A stretch of 52,558 nt of DNA from Deltaproteobacteria bacterium. Its GTDB lineage: Bacteria > Myxococcota_C > UBA6777. The notes beneath the pieces were generated by a model, which ran no database searches, was not told the origin of the DNA, and saw only the letters and a list, made by a program, of their open reading frames with translations. The translations under genes and the position numbers were made by a program. The stretch is from assembly GCA_002731275.1 (NCBI GenBank), contig PCBK01000024.1, positions 1 to 52,558 on the forward strand. The letters run 5' to 3'. Of the stretch, positions 35,675 to 43,943 are shown piece by piece; positions within the stretch are counted from its first letter, which is position 1, and every line of letters begins with the position of its first letter.

Positions 35675-37843
35675 TCAAGGACGCGTTTTGAGCTTGCGCC
35701 ATAACGTCGTGCGGCTGATACCGAGGCGCTGTGCGGCGAGCTGTTGGTTATTGTCCGTCAACATGAGCACCTTCTCGATGAGCTTCCTCTCAAGTGTTGC
35801 GAGCGGATTTTCCGTGTGTAACGCCTCTGTGACGAGATCGTCTTTTGGGGCAAAGAGTTCCGGAGGAAGATGCTCTGCTTCGATGACAGCCCCCTGACAG
35901 AGGACAAAAGCGTGCTCAAGCATGTTCTCCAATTGCCGAACGTTGCCGGGATAATCGAACGCAAGTAACAAACGCAACGCTTCTTCGGAGATACGCTGGA
36001 TCGTCTTGCGTGTCCGAGGGTTGAGCTTGCTGATAAAGGTCTTGAGCAGCAGAGGGATATCATCTTTACGCGCTCGCAACGGAGGGACACGAAGTTGAAC
36101 GACGTTCAATCGATAGTAAAGATCCTCCCGAAAACGCCCTTGGGCAACTTCGCGCTGAAGATCTCGGTGGGTCGCTGCGATCACACGCACATCAATACGA
36201 CGTGTGAGACTGGAGCCCACACGTTCGAATTCTCCCTCTTGGAGAACCCGTAGCAGCTTGACCTGTGTCGCCGGAGACAACTCGCCAATTTCATCGAGAA
36301 AGATCGTACCACCATCGGCGAGCTCGAAGCGCCCTCTCCTTTCGTTGACAGCCCCAGTGAAAGCACCTTTCTCATGACCAAACCACTCCGTTTCGAGCAG
36401 ACTCTCACTGAGGGCACCACAATTGACAGAGATCATCGGCTTATCATGTCGAGCACTTTGTGCGTGGATGGCACGTGCGAACAATTCTTTTCCAGTCCCA
36501 CTCTCTCCAGTGATCAGAACAGTCGTCGGAAGAGGCGCGACCTTCTTTACAAGGTCGTAGAGCGCTAGCATTGCCGCGCTTTTCCCAACGATCGTCCCCA
36601 ACGAATGCTTTTGAGAGAGTTGCTCATTCAGCGCTTTGACCTCTGAGAGGTTGCGCACAAAACCCATCAACGATTGTTGTCCTTGCTGCTCGATCAACGT
36701 CAACCGCAGCTCGATCGGCAGCGGAGAGTGGTCACGTCTCAACAGTGTCGTCTCGAAGATCCTCGAAGCCCCAACGCTCTCTAATTGTCCGACTTCCTCC
36801 AAAAAGGCCTGTTGTGCTTTAGGGGCGATGAGAGACAGTAACGTGCGCGCTTTGAGTGTAGCGACGTCACTCTGAAGCCACCCCGCAAGATTCGGATGGA
36901 AGGTGTCAAAGGCCACATCAGGAGACCGACACACAAACACCCCCTCGTGCAACATCTCAAACAACAACCTGTATCGCTCGTTACTCTGCGCAAGATCACT
37001 GACCCAATGACCCTTTTCGATGGAGATGGCAATCTCTCCTGCGATCTGCTTGAGCATACCAACATGTCTCTCTTTGAACGCGCTCTTCTTTGTGCTGCTA
37101 AAGAAGAGCACCCCTATCGGACTTCCTTGTACAGACAAAGGCAAGGTCAAGTTGGAACGCATCCCTTCATCGATGAGCAGACGGGTCCAAAGTGACGGAC
37201 GACGAGCCTGTATCGACTTCAGATCGTCTAGAATACGCACCGCTCCCTTTTCCAACAGGCGCTTCAAACTTGACCCTTGTATCGACGCAGAGAAACCATC
37301 CCCCAACAAAATGTGCCTCGTAGAATGTGTTTGCACCTGTATTAACTTGTCCGTCTCTCCCTCAAGCAACGCAATCCCTATCCGATCGTGGGGTACAAGT
37401 GTTCGCAAGCCTTCCGCGAGGACCTCTGTCACCTGCTTGAGCGTCTTTGCCACCTGTAGTGCCTCAAGCAAGGCATCAAGAGGAGCCTTCTCTCCATCTT
37501 CCATGTCCTCCTCTCTCGAAGGACTGACGTCTTCCACCCGGACCTCGATCATCCCCTCCCTGACACGGACAGGATATGTTTTGAGTGGCGGCGTCATCAC
37601 AGGACAACCTGTCTTCAGATTGTATTGCCAATCATGCCAGGGACACTTCACAACCTCCCCCACAACCTCTCCTTGTGACAAAGGGCCCCCTTGGTGCGGA
37701 CAGCTGTTGTCCGTCACTCGAAACCCACCCTCCACACGGAACACCGCCAACTGCAGGTCCTCCAATGTGAACATCTTGCTTTGACCTTGCGCCAAAGAGG
37801 ACTCCCTCGCCAATGACACCCAACGCTCCATTTGTTGCTCCAT
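35675..37843 (-). CDS. Rieske-domain sigma-54-dependent activator (Rieske-GAF-PAS-AAA+-Fis)
   Basis: 722 residues. Residues 5-105 form a Rieske [2Fe-2S] domain with all four ligands: Cys48 and His50 in SCPHQGG, Cys67 and His70 in KCPWHDW. A GAF domain (about 125-280) and a PAS-like domain (about 288-400) follow. The sigma-54 interaction AAA+ domain (about 415-645) has Walker A GESGTGKE (446-453), the GAFTGA loop (493-498) and Walker B FLDEIG. A Fis-type HTH (about 685-720, [21 protein letters not shown]) ends the protein. It should thus activate sigma-54 promoters in response to redox or a bound small molecule. ATG 37831, six bases after GGAG, is an alternative start. Two palindromes and a sigma-54 promoter lie in its divergent upstream region. 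Confidence 0.93.
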   Translation of the reverse strand: MEQQMERWVSLARESSLAQGQSKMFTLEDLQLAVFRVEGGFRVTDNSCPHQGGPLSQGEVVGEVVKCPWHDWQYNLKTGCPVMTPPLKTYPVRVREGMIEVRVEDVSPSREEDMEDGEKAPLDALLEALQVAKTLKQVTEVLAEGLRTLVPHDRIGIALLEGETDKLIQVQTHSTRHILLGDGFSASIQGSSLKRLLEKGAVRILDDLKSIQARRPSLWTRLLIDEGMRSNLTLPLSVQGSPIGVLFFSSTKKSAFKERHVGMLKQIAGEIAISIEKGHWVSDLAQSNERYRLLFEMLHEGVFVCRSPDVAFDTFHPNLAGWLQSDVATLKARTLLSLIAPKAQQAFLEEVGQLESVGASRIFETTLLRRDHSPLPIELRLTLIEQQGQQSLMGFVRNLSEVKALNEQLSQKHSLGTIVGKSAAMLALYDLVKKVAPLPTTVLITGESGTGKELFARAIHAQSARHDKPMISVNCGALSESLLETEWFGHEKGAFTGAVNERRGRFELADGGTIFLDEIGELSPATQVKLLRVLQEGEFERVGSSLTRRIDVRVIAATHRDLQREVAQGRFREDLYYRLNVVQLRVPPLRARKDDIPLLLKTFISKLNPRTRKTIQRISEEALRLLLAFDYPGNVRQLENMLEHAFVLCQGAVIEAEHLPPELFAPKDDLVTEALHTENPLATLERKLIEKVLMLTDNNQQLAAQRLGISRTTLWRKLKTRP

Positions 37844-37850
37844 GACGCTG

Positions 37851-37872
37851 CATGTTTCAAATATGAAACATG
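37851..37872. promoter_or_regulatory. Palindromic regulator site 1 (candidate UAS/autoregulatory site)
   Basis: Perfect inverted repeat: 9-bp arms CATGTTTCA and TGAAACATG around AATA. It lies 8-20 bp upstream of the regulator's possible starts, so occupancy should affect the regulator's own expression. The same core recurs at 37950-37969, centre to centre 98 bp. Arms of TGT...ACA type with a short spacer are usual for enhancer sites of sigma-54 activators. Confidence 0.8.
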
Positions 37873-37949
37873 ATTCAAAATTGCAATAAACAAACTTTAT
37901 CTCTGCAACAGTAAGTTATTTTCATACAGAATTCTACTTTAGCAAACAC

Positions 37950-37969
37950 ATGTTTCAATTATGAAACAT
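37950..37969. promoter_or_regulatory. Palindromic regulator site 2 (candidate UAS)
   Basis: Perfect inverted repeat: 8-bp arms ATGTTTCA and TGAAACAT around ATTA, the same core as site 1. Its centre is about 100 bp upstream of the -24 element of the candidate sigma-54 promoter, a normal distance for an enhancer acting through DNA looping. Confidence 0.82.
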
Positions 37970-38056
37970 TCAGCGCAAACACACCCCGACCTGCCCCAGC
38001 AACAAAAACACACGACATTTTGAACACTTAGCACCCCCAATAATACATTCGCAAAG

Positions 38057-38073
38057 CTGGAACATACTTTGCT
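38057..38073 (+). promoter_or_regulatory. Sigma-54 (-24/-12) promoter of the SDR-queA-like operon
   Basis: CTGGAACATACTTTGCT matches the sigma-54 consensus YTGGCACGNNNNTTGCW at 11 of 13 defined positions, with the invariant GG (38059-38060) and GC (38071-38072) exactly 10 bases apart. Transcription should begin near 38084, about 50 bases before the SDR start. It points away from the sigma-54 activator gene and toward the SDR gene. Confidence 0.8.
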
Positions 38074-38135
38074 GAAGAGAGGGCACACAAGGCCAACAGG
38101 GCCAACACACAATGACAACACAAAGAGGTATAGAG

Positions 38136-38861
38136 ATGAACGTAACACAAGAAAAACATTGGAAAGATTCGAGATGGTTGATCACTGGAGGTTCATCGGG
38201 CTTGGGATTGGCATTGGCGCGAGAGCTCGACAGATTGGGCGCAAGGGTTGTGGTGGTCGCACGCAACAAGGGTCGCTTACAGGAGGCGATTCAGGGCAGC
38301 AACATTCACCCTATCACAGCGGACGTCTCGGCAAAGGACGATGTATACAGAGTGATCGGTGAGGCGAGTGCATTTTTGGGCGGCATTGACGTGCTGGTGA
38401 ACAACGCGAGCGCTTTGGGTCCCACCCCCTTACGATTGCTTTCGGATACGGAGTGCGAAGATCTTTCTTTGGTTTTTGAGACCAACCTGATGGGTCCCTT
38501 CCGTTGGACAAAAGCAGCACTCTCGTCGATGTTACTGAGGCAAAAAGGGCTGATCATCAACATCTCAAGTGATGCCGCCCAGAGCGCATACCCAACGTGG
38601 GGCCCCTATAGCGCATCCAAGGCCGCGCTCGACCATTTGACCCGAGTCTGGCAACAAGAACTCAACGCTGAAGGGATCCAATTTGTCGCAGTGGATCCTG
38701 GAGATATGGACACGCCCATGCACCTCGCGGCCATCCCTGACGCCGATCGTACAGCGCTTTATAAGCCCGATGAGGTCGCGACTGACTTGTTGCACTTTCT
38801 GACCACTCTCCCCAAAGAACAACCAGTGCGATATAGCGCAAGTGAGTGGAGGACATCATGA
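38136..38861 (+). CDS. Short-chain dehydrogenase/reductase (SDR)
   Basis: A 241-residue classical SDR: NAD(P)-binding TGGSSGLG near the N-terminus, NNAS, the catalytic Ser in INISSDAA, and YSASK (Tyr/Lys). VDPGDMDTPMH follows the usual P-G motif. ATG 38136 has GAGG seven bases upstream; an ATG at 38112 lacks one. The substrate is unknown. It is first in the operon driven by the sigma-54 promoter, and its TGA overlaps the ATG of the queA-like gene (ATGA), so translation of the two is coupled. It is therefore probably functionally tied to that gene and to the Rieske regulator. Confidence 0.9.
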   Translation: MNVTQEKHWKDSRWLITGGSSGLGLALARELDRLGARVVVVARNKGRLQEAIQGSNIHPITADVSAKDDVYRVIGEASAFLGGIDVLVNNASALGPTPLRLLSDTECEDLSLVFETNLMGPFRWTKAALSSMLLRQKGLIINISSDAAQSAYPTWGPYSASKAALDHLTRVWQQELNAEGIQFVAVDPGDMDTPMHLAAIPDADRTALYKPDEVATDLLHFLTTLPKEQPVRYSASEWRTS

Positions 38862-39910
38862 GTCATCAATTCACCCCATTAACACGAAGCAAGCGACGAA
38901 AAGATGCCCGTTTGCTGGTACTGGAAGGCAGAACACAGCACATTCACCACCGCCATATCGAACATGTCGGTGATTTTCTCAATAAAGGTGATCTACTTGT
39001 TGTAAACGACGCCGCGACGCTTCCTTCGAGCTTCCTAGGGACACACTTACCAAGTGGTAGGCAGATCGAACTTCGTCTCGCATCGAACCTTGGGACGACA
39101 CCTGATGACGTCTCGGAGTGGCTGGCTGTTGTCTTTGGCGAAGGTGATTGGCACATGAAGACAGAAGATCGCCCTGCTCCCCCCCACTGTAGAGCAGGGG
39201 AAAAATTGCACTTTGGAGACGGATTGATTGGTACATTAATGATGGTATCGACACAATCCCCCCGCCTTGTCTCAGTGCGTTTTCGCGCAAAGGACGGCGA
39301 GCTGTGGCGCGCGCTGTACAAGCACGGTAAGCCGATCCAGTACTCGTACCACGAAGAGCCGTTGGAGGTGTGGGATCAGCAGACGATCTTCTCAGGCCCT
39401 CCGATCGCTGTCGAGCCACCTTCTTCGGGCTTCCATTTACGCTGGGAGTGGTTACTCTCCCTGCGCCAAAAGGGCGTACAAATCGCGCCAATCAGCCATG
39501 CGACAGGGCTCTCCACCACAGGAGATGAAGACCTCGACAAACGACTCCCTTTTCCCGAACGTTCCTATATACCGAAATCGACAGCGGTAACCATCAAGCG
39601 AACAAAAGAGACAGGTCGCCATGTTTTTGCCCTTGGTACAGGCGTCACTCGCGCTCTTGAGAGCGCAGTGTTACCAGACCTCTCAGGCGTAACCTCTGGT
39701 GCCTTCGTCAGTCGCGTCAAGTTACACCCAGACTTTCCACGCTTCATCGTCGATGGGTTGTTTACGGGATTACACGACGCAGGCTCCAGTCATATCGAAC
39801 TTCTCAACAGCTTCGTCTCCACTTCGTTGCTCGAACAAGGCTACCAACAAGCCCAGCAGTTAGGGTACTATGGCCACGAATATGGTGACACGTGCCTGAT
39901 CACCGCGTGA
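38858..39910 (+). CDS. Divergent QueA-like protein (S-adenosylmethionine:tRNA ribosyltransferase-isomerase family)
   Basis: 350 residues from ATG 38858 (GGAGG five bases upstream). Overall layout is that of QueA, the epoxyqueuosine-precursor synthase: LLVVNDAATLPSSFLG, ELRLA, FALGTGVTRALESAVL and the C-terminal YGHEYGDTCLI. Motifs that are near-invariant in true QueA are altered: AAPTAGLHF reads AVEPPSSGFHL, HVGxGTFxPV reads SHATGLSTTGD, and DALLTNFHLP reads DGLFTGLHDAG. It is therefore a paralogous subfamily, perhaps with another substrate, rather than the queuosine enzyme itself. No tgt or other queuosine gene is in the window. Confidence 0.8.
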   Translation: MSHQFTPLTRSKRRKDARLLVLEGRTQHIHHRHIEHVGDFLNKGDLLVVNDAATLPSSFLGTHLPSGRQIELRLASNLGTTPDDVSEWLAVVFGEGDWHMKTEDRPAPPHCRAGEKLHFGDGLIGTLMMVSTQSPRLVSVRFRAKDGELWRALYKHGKPIQYSYHEEPLEVWDQQTIFSGPPIAVEPPSSGFHLRWEWLLSLRQKGVQIAPISHATGLSTTGDEDLDKRLPFPERSYIPKSTAVTIKRTKETGRHVFALGTGVTRALESAVLPDLSGVTSGAFVSRVKLHPDFPRFIVDGLFTGLHDAGSSHIELLNSFVSTSLLEQGYQQAQQLGYYGHEYGDTCLITA

Positions 39911-40064
39911 TGCCTACTTTCATCTTACGACCCAACACCCACTTAAAAAGTAAACTCGCCAAAAGCCTCTCATCCATCCACGCTACCAAACAGATACAGA
40001 GTGATGCAAAGCAAAATGACGTTCTCTTTCTCGACAAGTTGTCGCTGTCTCCTAGACAATTCAC

Positions 40065-40093
40065 TTGACAGTCTGCCTTTGTATACGTACATT
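40065..40093 (+). promoter_or_regulatory. Candidate sigma-70-type promoter for the HEAT-like gene
   Basis: TTGACA (40065-40070), 17-bp spacer, TACATT (40088-40093); expected start about 40100, some 68 bases before the GTG. Confidence 0.55.
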
Positions 40094-40167
40094 GCGGTCG
40101 GCATTTGGCCTCGATGATACATACAACCATTCACCAACAACGGCTCCGACCAAAAAGGGAGATCAAA

Positions 40168-40917
40168 GTGGGTATTTTTGACCGCTTTTTTAGTAAAGAA
40201 GCGAGAGAAGAAGGCTTCGTCAAAAAGCACGTCAAACGCATTCTTTCCAAATATTCTCAAAAAGAGTTACGGGAAGAATCGATGTACGCGCTCGCAGAAC
40301 GTGGAAAAAAAGGTAGCGCAGAAGCCATCTACGGCCTCTTGCAGCGATTCACTTACAACCACCCTGAAGCGATCGTTGACGAAAACGAAAAACACAAAGT
40401 GCTCGTCTTGTTAAATCACCTCGGAGCCGAAGCCTGCAGTGAACCACTGCGTCGATACCTGCGAGATCAAAAACAAGCCGAGGTCGCGATGGCGCTCATC
40501 GCACTCGAACAACTCGAAGGCGACGACGCGACGCGCAAAGAGATCATCGTCCTGCTCGAAGAAGGCGATCCCGGTGATGCATGGAGCGCTGAAAGAAAGC
40601 TCCAAATCATCAATCATCTCGATAACTTTAACGAGTCGGATGTCGTCGATGCCCTCATCCCCTACCTGACAGATCTCAACGATGACGTGATCTTCCGTAC
40701 AATCGACTTGCTCGAAAAAGTGGGAGAAGATGAGCAGATCCGCGAGGCGATCTTTGATGTCGCGAAGGATCCAGACACAAGCACACGGATCATCGCCCGT
40801 ATCCTCGACCTCGTAAGAGAGAAGAAGTGGTACATCGGCGACCACAGAGAAGCCATCGAGGCGAACATGCCCGAAGGTTACTTCTTTGACAAGCGCAACA
40901 ACATCAAAAAACGCTGA
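40168..40917 (+). CDS. HEAT-repeat-like soluble protein
   Basis: 249 residues, all helical by composition. Several repeated helix pairs with the HEAT-like pattern are visible (ELREESMYALAERGKKGSAEAIYGLL; VLVLLNHLGAEACSEPLRRYLRD; VVDALIPYLTDLNDDVIFRTIDLLEKVGED). The likely start is GTG 40168 with GGGAG six bases before, giving GIFDRFFSKEAREEG at the N-terminus. No signal peptide. Proteins like this act as adaptor or assembly scaffolds; the partner is unknown. It ends 4 bp from convergent thiL. Confidence 0.75.
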   Translation: MGIFDRFFSKEAREEGFVKKHVKRILSKYSQKELREESMYALAERGKKGSAEAIYGLLQRFTYNHPEAIVDENEKHKVLVLLNHLGAEACSEPLRRYLRDQKQAEVAMALIALEQLEGDDATRKEIIVLLEEGDPGDAWSAERKLQIINHLDNFNESDVVDALIPYLTDLNDDVIFRTIDLLEKVGEDEQIREAIFDVAKDPDTSTRIIARILDLVREKKWYIGDHREAIEANMPEGYFFDKRNNIKKR

Positions 40918-40921
40918 TCCC

Positions 40922-41932
40922 TCAAAAGTGTTTCCAGCCTCGCGGCTCGATCAACTCCCCCTCCCCCTCTTCGTCAAACAACCTTATCCCACGCTCCTCT
41001 GTCAGCTCTCCTATCCAATGAAGCGCAAGACCATCTTCCTCACAGATACGAGAGATCTCTTCGGAAGCCTCTGGTGTTGCGGTCAATAACAACTCGTAAT
41101 CATCACTCGCGCCCATCAAAAAAGAGTCAGCCTCTATCCCCCGCATCTGACAGTAGTCCAACAGCTCCGAGGCGTAGGGAAGCGAATGCCTGAACAAGTT
41201 CGCGCCCACTCCTGATGCTCCCAGAACGTGACCGAGATCGGAGAAGAGTCCATCGCTGATATCGATAAGCGCGTGGGCGAGTGTTCCCAAACGAATCCCC
41301 AGCTCCCAACGCGCAGTGGGGGCGAGATAATGGCGACACAACGCACGCCATCGCTCGTCGTATTGTTCTGTCTCACACTGCCACAATAGACACGACAATG
41401 CGGCGGCAGACGTTCCAGGGAATCCAGTGACACCGATGCGATCCCCAACCTTTGCCCCTCCCCGAAGCCGTGCTTGTCCACGTTCGACTTCACCAGCGAC
41501 GGTCATATCGATAAACATGGGTCCAGACGTTGAGGTGATATTCCCACCGATGATATCGAGTTGGCATGGTTGGCACGCGTCGACGATCGCGCGATACATC
41601 ATCTCGATGTCGTCGACGTTACAATATTTTGGAAGTCCGAGGCTCACGAGCGCAAAGCGGGGTTTTGCCGCCATCGCCGCAAGATCGCTAACATTCACCT
41701 GTACACAGCGGCGTCCAACAGACGTTGCGTCTTGCCATGGGTGTTGATCAAAGGGGAGAAAGTGCCGCCCCTCCACTTGTGTATCACATGAGAAGACGAG
41801 GTCTTTGCCTTCAGCCGGCTGCCAGATCGCACCATCATCCCCGATCCCCAAGGACACCTGCGTCGATGCCTCCCCCACGAGCTGACGTATACGCTCGATC
41901 AATCCAAACTCCCCAATCTCCTCCAAACGCAT
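40922..41932 (-). CDS. thiL: Thiamine-monophosphate kinase
   Basis: Phosphorylates thiamine monophosphate to thiamine pyrophosphate, the last step of TPP synthesis. It has the N-terminal metal/ATP site GIGDDGAIW, the VNVSDLAAMAAKPRFALVSLGLP region and the IDISDGLFSDLGH motif of the AIR-synthase-like fold. 336 residues, normal. GAGGTGAG precedes the ATG by six bases and overlaps the end of the ompA-like gene, 12 bp upstream, so thiL is probably co-transcribed with it. No TPP riboswitch was seen in the short spacer. Confidence 0.95.
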   Translation of the reverse strand: MRLEEIGEFGLIERIRQLVGEASTQVSLGIGDDGAIWQPAEGKDLVFSCDTQVEGRHFLPFDQHPWQDATSVGRRCVQVNVSDLAAMAAKPRFALVSLGLPKYCNVDDIEMMYRAIVDACQPCQLDIIGGNITSTSGPMFIDMTVAGEVERGQARLRGGAKVGDRIGVTGFPGTSAAALSCLLWQCETEQYDERWRALCRHYLAPTARWELGIRLGTLAHALIDISDGLFSDLGHVLGASGVGANLFRHSLPYASELLDYCQMRGIEADSFLMGASDDYELLLTATPEASEEISRICEEDGLALHWIGELTEERGIRLFDEEGEGELIEPRGWKHF

Positions 41933-41944
41933 TCGACACTCACC

Positions 41945-43705
41945 TCAATCGATAATGTGGAACTCCACCCGACGGTTTTCAGCGCGGCCTTTTCGCGTTT
42001 TGTTGCTGGCGATCGGCTTCTCCTCTCCAAATCCTTTGGCGACAAGGCGATTTTCAGCGACTCCCTTTCCTTCGAGATAGCGCTTCACAGAGTCTGTTCG
42101 ACGTTGTGACAGATTCTTGTTATAGCGCGCCGAGCCTCGATCGTCAGTGTGCCCTTCGATGCGAACGCGGATCTTGGGGTTGGAGTTCATCACAGCGACG
42201 ACCTGATCCAACACAGGGTAAGATTTTTTGCGGATCTTGGCGCGCGCTGTCGCGAAGTAGACTTTCTTGAGCAATAAGATCTTGCCGGTCTTTTTGTTGA
42301 CCTTGACGAAGATCTTCAGAGGACACCCTTTGTTACTGACAGGACCAGGAATATCAGGGCAATTATCTTTTCGGTCGACGACCGTATCTTTGTCGCGATC
42401 GAGATCCGGACAACCGTGGTTCTCTTTTGAGCCCGCTCTGTCTGGGCATTGATCCACGTTATCCTTCATCCCATCGCCATCTTTGTCTCCCCACGGGCAA
42501 CCATTGTTGTCAAGTGGGCCAGGTGTGTTGACGCAGTTATCTTCGTTGTCCAAGATCCCATCACCATCAATATCTCCGTACGGACAACCGCGATTGGAGC
42601 GTGGTCCAGGGCGGTCCGGACATTTATCGAGACGATCGATGATACCGTCACGATCGCGGTCAGCAGGGCAACCACGGTTAGAGCGCGGCCCAGGCTGATC
42701 GGGGCAACTGTCATCTTTATCGATGATACCGTCACGATCGCGGTCACTTGGCAAAATTGCTTTACGTGTAAAGGTGATCCCTAAAAAGGCTCGAAACGCC
42801 GGGATACCATATCCCAGGAATGCTCCCCACGCACCGCCCAAGTAAATCGCAAGTGTCGGCTCTGAGAGAGGATAAAACTTCATCCCACCGATCAGCTCAA
42901 GAGGAACATTGGATGCACTAAACGCCCCAAGTGCGATACCTGCCTTCGCCTCTAGCAAGATCTCAAATTTGTCCTTTGAAGGGATCAAGCCAACCCCACC
43001 CTGGAAAATTAACTCCGTCGTCGTCGTCAAATCCAAGAACGTACGCTCAGGACGTGAACGAACCCCCAAGTTCCCTGCCAGTCGTATAAAGTCGAACGTC
43101 TTACTCGCGGCTAGAAAAGCCTGGACAGTCGCCTCGCCTTCGCCACTAAATGCCGAAGTATCTCCTGTCGGCAACTGTACGCCAATAAGCAGTGAGAGCC
43201 CGACACCCTGCCACTTTTCAGCCAGGATACGCCACCGGACAGAGAGAGAGAAATCGCCAAGCGCGGCAGTATCCAAACGATTGACCTGGCAGTCGATACC
43301 GCTGTTTCCACCGCAAGAGATGGTGTTGGGGAATCCACCGGCCATATAAAAAGACCACGGCGCGTCCAAGAAGACATCGATCCCAAGCCACTTCATATCG
43401 AGGATACCAATCCCAAGATCGAGGTTCCCTCCAAGCTGCCAATCGACAAGACTGCGACGCCCCTCACGACCACCGTTGATCACCAAAGGTTGGTAACCAA
43501 AATCAGCCCACAACCCTACAAAAAAGCGGCCTTGCCCGAGAGACTCACCACCGTAGGTGTTAAAGAGACCGTCAGGATCGGAAGATGGCCGAAAACGCTG
43601 CAACACAAATGAGGTGCTGATCTGAGAGTTGGTCTGCGCAAACACCGGACGGGCATCTGCAACCCATAACACACAAAGGAATCCAAACCACCACCATCGT
43701 CGCAT
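41945..43705 (-). CDS. OmpA-family outer membrane protein with thrombospondin type-3 repeats
   Basis: 586 residues. Signal peptide MRRWWWFGFLCVLWVADARPVFA; ATG 43705 has GGAG 9 bases upstream, and the 20 extra upstream codons are unsupported. An N-terminal beta-rich region of about 300 residues is probably a barrel. Then come five calcium-binding TSP3-type repeats (DRDRDGIIDKDDSCPDQPGP pattern) and a C-terminal OmpA peptidoglycan-binding domain (VYFATARAKI ... VRIEGHTDDRGSARYNKNLS ... RAENRRVEF). It links outer membrane and peptidoglycan. It lies 12 bp before thiL. Confidence 0.92.
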   Translation of the reverse strand: MRRWWWFGFLCVLWVADARPVFAQTNSQISTSFVLQRFRPSSDPDGLFNTYGGESLGQGRFFVGLWADFGYQPLVINGGREGRRSLVDWQLGGNLDLGIGILDMKWLGIDVFLDAPWSFYMAGGFPNTISCGGNSGIDCQVNRLDTAALGDFSLSVRWRILAEKWQGVGLSLLIGVQLPTGDTSAFSGEGEATVQAFLAASKTFDFIRLAGNLGVRSRPERTFLDLTTTTELIFQGGVGLIPSKDKFEILLEAKAGIALGAFSASNVPLELIGGMKFYPLSEPTLAIYLGGAWGAFLGYGIPAFRAFLGITFTRKAILPSDRDRDGIIDKDDSCPDQPGPRSNRGCPADRDRDGIIDRLDKCPDRPGPRSNRGCPYGDIDGDGILDNEDNCVNTPGPLDNNGCPWGDKDGDGMKDNVDQCPDRAGSKENHGCPDLDRDKDTVVDRKDNCPDIPGPVSNKGCPLKIFVKVNKKTGKILLLKKVYFATARAKIRKKSYPVLDQVVAVMNSNPKIRVRIEGHTDDRGSARYNKNLSQRRTDSVKRYLEGKGVAENRLVAKGFGEEKPIASNKTRKGRAENRRVEFHIID

Positions 43706-43943
43706 CGTATTCGTCTCCAATCCATACAAAAAGCATCTAGCATACAGCCACTTAGACATCATCACCTCAAACCAAGAGACGCGATATCATGACCTCTTCG
43801 GAGTGATAGCGTGTTTATTACAAAAAACCGCACACACAAGAGCTTTGAGAAGTAGGCTTTCTTGTACAAAGAAATGTTCGCAATTGCAAGCAGCCCCAAA
43901 GAAAAAAGAACCCCCCGAGCACAATCACTCTGAGCACACAGCG

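Noticed and set aside
37873-37949. A second sigma-54 promoter driving the regulator gene
   Set aside because: No GG-N10-GC pair on the minus strand in this region; only weak A/T-rich hexamers.
41932-41945. TPP riboswitch before thiL
   Set aside because: thiL starts 12 bp after the ompA-like gene; there is no room for and no sign of the aptamer.
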